This document shows, piece by piece, positions 56,656-64,000 of a stretch of 64,000 nt of DNA. How positions within the stretch are numbered: position 1 is the first letter of the stretch; each line of letters begins with the position of its first letter. Source of the stretch: Teleogryllus oceanicus (taxonomy: Eukaryota; Arthropoda; Insecta; Orthoptera; Gryllidae); contig CAXIVR010000004.1 in NCBI GenBank assembly GCA_964035755.1, forward strand, positions 1,226,001 to 1,290,000. Reading direction: 5' to 3'. The position numbers were made by a program, and so were the translations under genes. The notes beneath the pieces were generated by a model. That model made no database searches. It was not told where the DNA came from and saw nothing but the letters and a program-made list of their open reading frames with translations.

Positions 56656-59600
56656 CCTCACGCCAACCCTGTCATCACCAACTCCACCGACCTTCACGTC
56701 GACCTCGCCACCGCCGCTGCGAACGCTGCCTTCTTTTCGCTAAAACGCATCGGTGGTTATCATAAGCTAATTCTATATTGTGAGGAAGTAAATATACAAC
56801 ATAAACATACAGAATTAAAATCCATTTATACCAATTTGAGTGATTCTAAATCAAACACCTGATGTCCTAGCGGGAATGATTGAACAGTCACCATTATGTA
56901 TGATTACTATACGTACAAGTACCATAGTAACATTTGAATGAAAACAAGTGTTGTTAGAATATGAACACATGTATGTTTTGTTATTAGCTCAGTTTGGCAA
57001 GCATTGAATTGATCTTGTGATACTTACTTCATAATATGGTTCGTCAACAGGTAACATGAACTGTATAATATATAAGAAGAGAGGTCAAATATAGAATGGT
57101 TGATAACATTAAGATAATCTCTATATTTTTGCCCTTACGATAATTTATTGTCAAGCCGTTTTTACTTTACTAAGATATTGCTGATTCCAGACACAACGCA
57201 ATTGAACATGTTAGGAAGAGAAATTATAATAAATTTTATTGAAAAAAAATAATATATCATTACGTTGTATTACATTGTACGATCATAAGATCTAAATTTT
57301 TTCCTCTCTTACTTGTTGTATTGTGAATAGTTAAATTGCCGGTTTTTTCGTTTCCTGCCTAGGAACTAATGCAGAATGTTTCGTGGGACCTCCATTTAAC
57401 GACGCAGAGCTGCTATTGACAGTAAAAATTGGTATTACAAAGATCAAAATCTAAACCACCTACAAGATCTAAATCACGTACGTGACATATGGAATTGATC
57501 TTCTATTTTTATATTAATGTTCAAGGAAATAAATAATATCATTAGTAGGTTGTGATTTTAATAGCACCAAAAAGTGTGGTATCAACGTTTTTGAATTACT
57601 CATAACTATGGTATCAACTATTATGACTTATTAGGTACATGAATGAAATATTATTTCTCCGTTAGTTTGTGTTTTCTCAAGTATGTTGTAGCAATCCCCA
57701 GTACCACTATATATTTGCTTGAAATTCCTTAACTCATTATTCTAAATATAAAAGAACATAATGTTTTATGTGCTTCCAAAACCCAAATTGATATACGTAA
57801 AAATGACAGTAAAAAATAATTTCGTATTTCGTGTGCTTTATCAATTTTATTTAGTCCTAATATTTTGAATTTCCTGAAATCTTATACACATCGTGCTGGT
57901 AATTTTATCCTGATCATTATTTACTCCTCATTATAATTGTTCCTGAACTCCAAGTATAAAAGGTCGTGGTACCAAGCATTTTTAAGGGCAAAGTGCAAAA
58001 CCAAAAATTACGTATTCGCTTTGCGTAGACTAAAAATTTTCGAAGCCATCTCTTTCCTTTGAATGAGGGCGTAATATAGGCGGTATAGCACCTAAGTCGC
58101 CCAATTACGCAATTACATTCCTTTATCCCGACGCGTTAAGGCATATTCGGTTACCCAGATGCCTAAATACCTCCGCATAACCGGTCGCTGGTTGCAGAGG
58201 TTTTCCCCGAGGAAAGGCGCCCAGCGGCTCTTTGTCAATAAAAGTGACCGCGGAAGAGTTGCAGGGCCGGCGGCGCCTCCAGATTAGAGCTCGGTCGACG
58301 CAATCTTGGCCGCCATTACGCCGGCAATTTTCAAAACAAATACCGGTCGCCCGTGCCCGGGCTGGATCTCTTGTGGGCCGACTGCCGGAGCCTCCTCCGC
58401 CGCCTTTCTGACCTGGTTCCTGCCCGAAGCGTGAGAATACACGCGCAGGCACAGGCCGTGCTATTATCACCTCATCCTCATCATCGCCCCGTCGTCGCCG
58501 CCGCCACGAACGCCGCCGTTGCCCTTGCCACCTCACTGCCATTCCTTCTGCCACTTTCTTCTCCTTTGTATTTCATATTCTTTCACGACATTTTTATCTT
58601 CCAGTTCATTCTGATCATATGATCTATTTTTCCAACTCCTTGCCTATTCATCTTTATTTTAGATGTTTTCGAGATCAACTATTTTACCCTGGCGCGCATC
58701 AATTCCCTTCTCTCTTTACCCCATTCAGTATTGACACTCCTTCAGTAAAGAAAGCAATCGGTCTTCTCTCATTTTGCTTAATCTTGCTTTTTCGTTTTTA
58801 TTAATGTAATTACTTTTTCCACCTTTATTTGTATTGAACTGTAGCCCTGATGCTGTTACTTCTCTATCAATATTACTTCCATTTCCTTTCTCCCTCGTCT
58901 TCATATCATCCCTCACAACTTGCGTCTCCGACGCTTGCTCGACGCAACACACCAATCCTCATCCTTCTCTCCCGCTTCTCCCCCAGCGTTAAACGATCCT
59001 CACTGAAACCGGTCGATAACCCAAGAATCAAGACCTGCAGAATGTTAAAATGGTTCAAGCCTCAGGGATTCTTTCCTTTCAACCCATACTTCATCGCGTC
59101 GACATCTACGAGCGTTGCGGTGCCGAATTTTTGAATTTGGGTCACGCCTTGTTTGCTAACGCCTGTGTTTTAGGGGCCGGCCGAACGGAAATTGGAGCCC
59201 CCGGTGCGAATTTATGAGAGTATCGTGTTCTCCCAACGCCTTTTGCTCTTATTTGAAGCGCACTTTAGTAAATTAAAAATTAAATAAGACATTCCCAAGG
59301 AGGGAAGGAACAAGAGGACAGCATAAGGGAGTCAGCGTAATAATGTAGAATAGCCAGTCATTTTATTGCCTGAAATAACACATGCCAAATTTTATCATCA
59401 TCCAATTGTCCAAAGTGGAGTACGTTTAATTTTCCCTGTCGCAATGTTTATGATGACATCACGCTCGAGTAAATATCAATTCACACAATGACTCTTTCAA
59501 GAACATTTTTCTTTAGTCTTGACTGCACAAAAGCAACCGAGGCGTTCGTGTGCTTTCTGTAAAATATAATGATACTCCAACACCAGTGAACCAAGTGTCT

Positions 59601-59950
59601 CGAGATTTTCTTTATTGAAGCGAAAAGCGTGCGTCACGGGGTTTAGCAGGCGGCGTCGCGGAGTTGGTCAAAAGCGCACTGGCAAAAAGCGTGCTCTTGG
59701 TGCTTTCGATGCTTGGCGCTCCTGGAAACGCGCGGCGCCTCGGGCCCCGCTGCATCCGGTCGCGGGGCCACTGGCGCGGCGGGCAGCCGCCAATTGCTTC
59801 ACGCGCCATTGTTTGTGGCGTGCGCGCTCCGCTAAGGCAACAGAGCAGGTGAAGTTGATAGTTGGGTCGCCCAGCAAATATCGTCACCTCCCCTTAAAGA
59901 AGTACGTAAGTCCAGAAAATCAAAGGAGGGAAGAAAAATAATTATAATTG
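56656..59950. other. Unassigned region with CpG-dense blocks
   Basis: AT-rich DNA with CpG-dense islands at about 58130-58560 and 59640-59880. Frames overlapping the islands on both strands are explained by composition. No splice-supported exon or protein motif was recognised. Confidence 0.4.
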
Positions 59951-60440
59951 TGTAGCGTCACGTTGGCGGCCGTGGGTGGGAGGAGGAGCGGAAGTATCGC
60001 ATACCTACTGGCTGAATAGCCATGGCGCCACGGATATATTTGGGATATATTTAGATCAAGTGGACGCCAGCTTGACCTGGAAGGTCACGTGGTAGACGCG
60101 AGCTTCCCTCCTACACCAAGGACGATCACGTGACGGCTACACTAGGTATAAAATCGAGCCGACGAGCTCACACTTTTTTTTTTTAAAAAAAACCTTGCGC
60201 AATGCGCAAAACTTTACGCCCAGGCTGGAGCGTGTCGTGCCTCTTGCACGGGTGATGAGGTCACGGTATTGGTGCGGGAGAAGCGTCAGTGGAGGCGGGG
60301 CCTCCCTAGCTATGTGGGGTATCCACAGGGAAATACTCAAAAGTCTGTAGTTTCGGAGCAGAATTTAGGTATTGTACATACGTGTAAATAAACTTGTACA
60401 TACTTGTAAATGTCTACGTGTATTTCTCCATGACGCCACA
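59951..60440 (+). mobile_element. Solo LTR, 490 bp, with ATTG target duplication
   Basis: It starts TGTAGCGTCACG (59951) and ends ATGACGCCACA (60440), flanked by ATTG on both sides (59947-59950, 60441-60444), as for a Ty3/gypsy-type integration. The promoter TATAAAAT lies at 60147-60154 and AATAAA at 60387-60392 on the same strand, giving a clear U3-R-U5 order. The termini resemble those of the LTRs at 3716-4449 and 9955-10592 (TGTAGCG...CGTCACA), but the interiors differ, so it is a related but separate family. Confidence 0.88.
60147..60154 (+). promoter_or_regulatory. TATA box of the solo LTR
   Basis: TATAAAAT about 195 bp into the LTR, in a GC-richer context and 233 bp before the polyadenylation signal. 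Confidence 0.6.
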
Positions 60441-60494
60441 ATTGAAATGGTTAACTGGCCAGAAAAAAAAAGCACCAGACTTTACGGGATTTTG

Positions 60495-60496
<2 letters not shown>

Positions 60497-60536
<40 letters not shown>
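60497..60536. repeat. (TTA)n microsatellite
   Basis: About 13 TTA units. Confidence 0.95.
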
Positions 60537-63500
60537 GAATGATGTAACAATACTGCGCGTATAATTTAATAAAAAATAGACATATTTTTTTTTAAATATT
60601 ATTTCATTCATACGTATGAATTTTGCATAAGGGCGGGAAGTATTGTCATAGTTACGAAACATTCAAATTCTTATTTCTCATATTCTTTTCGTTAAGATTC
60701 GCAAAGAGAGAAAAATAATAAATAACTATTTTTAAATGGAAGATAACAGTAAATATTGCGCGATTTTTTTAACTGCAATGCCCTTTATGAACCTTTTACG
60801 ACAACATTGCAATTTCAAAGAGCAGCACAGTGTACAATGGAAAATAAAACACAAGCAACCTAAATATTATAGTATTAACTCTTTAAAATGTAAACTTACG
60901 TAGATTTCCTCTTAAGCCCGTATGTGTTTGAAAATGTTATCTGAAACAAGTAAACAATGTCCAAAGAATAGAAACCTGCAATTCAACATATTTAAGAAAC
61001 TTCCAGTTTACGTGTGAATTTTGAAATGCATACAGTTTCTATGAAAAACGATCAACAAACTTGCAATTTTGTTCACGTAGGCATAATATATATGGCCAAG
61101 TAGAGCGCTTTGATGCAATAATGCATTCTGGAATAGATTAAGCATTTGTCTAAGTTCATTCATTGTAATTCAAGGAAACGTATGTATGAGAGGGAAGAAT
61201 GTCTCGAGAATATTACTTAAGAAAATATTCACAAAACAAAATATCAAGCTACTTAAACAATATTAATTGTAATTTAACAAATTACATCATTATTTTACCT
61301 AAGCAGTTGATGTTAATGAAGTTTCTTTCGAAAATTAAATTACTTTATTATTACAGTGAGTAAAAAGAACTTAAAAGAAATTAAATTATATGTACAATAT
61401 TTTTACGAAAACAATAATTACGAAAATGATATGTGATTATGAAAGTAATATCTTAGGATGTCATCCGCCAATAAAATTTTAATTTATATGAGATCAATTA
61501 TATTCCATAATTTATCTTTTAAATGAATTACGATTTCATAGACAGGATTAAGAATAATAAATGTGTTAAATACGTTTATAAATTAAAGAATTATTGCAAT
61601 TTAATTACTTTTTACTTTAACCTCGGGGATTGAGTATGTGATTGTTAATTCACGCTTCATAATCGTTCTTACATGTCCAATATATCAATCCTAAGTCTCT
61701 AAATGTGAAGAATTGTAGATTATTATCTTACTTTAGGATTCTTGGATGTTTGTATTTTGTGTACGTTCAGTCGCGGAGAGAGAGCTCTGTTGATTCCAGA
61801 TTTGAGGACTGATGTTTCCTGGCACGCCAACCAAACCATTATTAGTCCCTTTAGTGTTGTGAATGTTTTATTGCGGGAAGTGGCGCTGTTCCTCCTCCGC
61901 TGAATAGGCCAACTGGCCTTCCGAAGTGTGAAAGTGTAGTGCATGAAAGTAAGGGGAAAGGGTAGGACTAGGAAGAAGAAGGAAAGATCGCCAAACGTTT
62001 AAGTGCAATTCCATATAATTTCTAAAATATGCTGTTTTTTAAGAAAACTTAAATTATAAAAATGGTTAAAATACGTTCACAAGTCACTGATTCTTCAGTG
62101 ATATTCAAGACGCTATACCTTCACTTAGAAAACAATTTTATATGTCCACGTATTTGAACCAAAAGTTTAAATTCCCGCTTTGCGTGGAATATTACTTCTA
62201 TCTAGCGAAATGAAAACATTTCCAAAAAAGAATATCAAAAATAAACTATTTCTCCGTCTATCAAAAATTAAAATTAGATTGTAAATTATAGTATTACGGC
62301 TGTAAACGATACTCGGAATGGTTGCAATCTCTACTTATTTGTACGAAGTAGAGTGCTTGAAAATGGACACATGGTGTGTAAACAAAATTGTTTGAAACCA
62401 TGCATTCAAATCGATCAATTAACATGATATCAAATGACCACACACAGCTTTATAAATTGTATTACAGTTTGTTCAATGTTCAATGGCAAGTATCATCCTT
62501 GAAATCGGATGCTCTTTGTCTACTGCTCTTGAGCGATCCTCAAACTTCAGCTACTGCTGCAGCGTCGTTGGGGCAGGTGCGGGTACTCTGAAGGGTGAGT
62601 CGTACTCTGTGGGCACCGCGTCCGTCCGATGATGCTCAGAAGCATCTGGCAGCGGCCACAGCACCCTCGATAAACGCGAAGACCTAAAGCTTTCAACGTG
62701 TTCAGTTTGTGCTGGTCGCCGCCAGCCATCAACACCACTGCCATTACTGGCAGAACAGCCGTTGTTCCACGAATGCTGGGGCTACGCGAATTTCCTCTCC
62801 ACCCCTCCAAATTGAGCGCGGTATCGCCAATACCACACTCAGTATCTCCCATGCTCTTGACTTCATTTCCACTGTCGGCCTCATCTCCGACGTCACACCG
62901 TGCATCACTCTCAGTATCACCGCCACTGGCCACCGGCATTATCACCACCCCTGTGACCGTCTTCGTCTCCATATAAGTCAATGTCACCTTCCGCGACAGT
63001 TACCGTCTCTGTCACTGTCTCCGTCCTCCTCATTCTCGGCTGACCCGTCCCATTCTTTGTTTCCTACTTCACCGTGACTAATAGTGCCGAAAGCATCGAG
63101 TCTACGAATCACACGTCTCGCAAATTTTATCATTGTCATTCAACATGGGATACTCATTACTGACGCAATTTGCAACATTACCATCGCCTTCTCGTGCATT
63201 TCTGAGACTTGGCCTAAATACCTATCTTCACCATTGCTTCCATTACGATTCCCCCCGAACAGCCGTCCCTTCTATCTTCATAGGGCTCATCCTTGATTCC
63301 CTCCCTCGGCCTCAACCCCGCCGCTCCCTGCGCGGACAGGCGGACCACGGGCGTTGACGCGCAGGTGCTTGATGGGGCATTTAAAGATCACGGTCACGCG
63401 CACTGAGAGCGCTTTCGTGCTGCTGGGGAGATAAGGGTCTACAACTCGGTGGATTACCGCCCTGTTGTGGGTTTTTAACCAGCGGTGGAGGGCTTGTTTC

Positions 63501-64000
63501 CGGTAGGAACTCCTCTGCGGGATGACTGCGGACAGCGGAGAAGCGTATGAATGAAGAAGTGTGGACGGTAAATTTCTCATCTGGAGAATTTCTCATCTAA
63601 CTGTCCTACGTAGAAATGTGATTTTACTTTGTTCCTTATCCTTTTAAAATAAATACATATTTCATATATATGAATATACATCCATATTTTATTTTACATA
63701 TGAAAATAAAATGAAATGTTATTGGTGATGGTGAAAAGCAATAACAAAGTACTGATGTTTTGGAAGATACACATGAATTTCTGCATCGAATTCATATTGA
63801 ATTTCAATTGGAAACAAAAACTTAGAAATGAAAGTTCGAATACGGTAATAAATAGTTCAATTTATAATTTGACTACATTTCTCTGGAAAGCATGCAAGGA
63901 TACATATTATACGTTTATTGCTGTGTCGTTTTAGCCATGCAAATATCTTTCCAAAGTGTTGTTAACACACAATTCGAAAAACGTGTTTTGATGTGTCTTT
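60537..64000. other. Unassigned region to the window end
   Basis: AT-rich to about 62500. From 62540 to 63580 the DNA is GC-richer and holds overlapping frames on both strands; a minus-strand frame at 62987-62547 is Asp/Glu/Gly-rich at its start (ASGGDTESDARCDVGDEAD) and unrecognised. It may include part of a host gene or an unknown TE. No splice sites or motifs allow a call. Confidence 0.35.

Noticed and set aside
61723..61944. A 73-residue basic protein (minus strand)
   Set aside because: No motif and no supporting context; a chance open frame is the simplest explanation.
62547..62987. A 146-residue acidic protein as a host gene
   Set aside because: The opposite strand is also open in overlapping frames, no domain is recognisable, and neither exon boundaries nor a convincing start could be defined.

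Overview
The window is eukaryotic and almost certainly from an arthropod, probably an insect. It is AT-rich non-coding DNA packed with decayed transposable elements (TEs): Ty1/copia, Ty3/gypsy, Jockey-like, I-like and restriction-like-endonuclease LINEs, and hAT-type DNA transposons. There are no operons or ribosome binding sites, and no gene that I can name with confidence as an ordinary host gene. The species cannot be fixed from sequence alone.

Layout. 0-3.7 kb: a copia 3' end (RT/RNase H plus 3' LTR, minus strand) broken by copies of an (AAATA)n-tailed repeat. 3.7-10.6 kb: a minus-strand Ty3/gypsy element whose pol order is protease-integrase-RT-RNase H, flanked by two unrelated solo LTRs lying in opposite orientations. 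11.95-16.2 kb: a repeat (called R here) interrupted by a complete 2.87-kb DNA transposon (called T here) with 8-bp target duplications. 16.3-17.5 kb: a CpG-dense block. 17.7-19.8 kb: two 3' ends of a LINE encoding a CCHC motif and a restriction-like endonuclease. 19.8-20.6 kb: an inverted R fragment and a perfect 38-bp palindrome. 21.35-26.7 kb: a Jockey-like LINE with a foreign 1.6-kb segment in its RT. 27.1-38.16 kb: a nested stack in which a T copy is apparently split by an I-like LINE, which is itself split by an R copy and by a nearly intact hAT. 38-51 kb: mostly unassigned DNA with several CpG-dense blocks, microsatellites, two LTR-like blocks and a 1.24-kb fold-back structure. 51.84-54.2 kb: a seven-exon, transposase-derived gene with canonical splice sites and a few lesions. 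54-64 kb: mostly unassigned, with a solo LTR carrying a 4-bp target duplication at 59.95-60.44 kb.

The most notable items are: (1) T, which ties an uncharacterised protein family (HWDGK...DTTASNTG motifs) to terminal inverted repeats and hAT-like 8-bp duplications; (2) the spliced DD(~81)E transposase-like gene, where one exon encodes the extra segment between the catalytic residues; (3) the integrase-before-RT gypsy element; (4) the nested stack, which gives a relative insertion chronology.

All coordinates and motifs were read by eye from the sequence. Family names come from recognition of conserved motifs. No alignment or database search was run.
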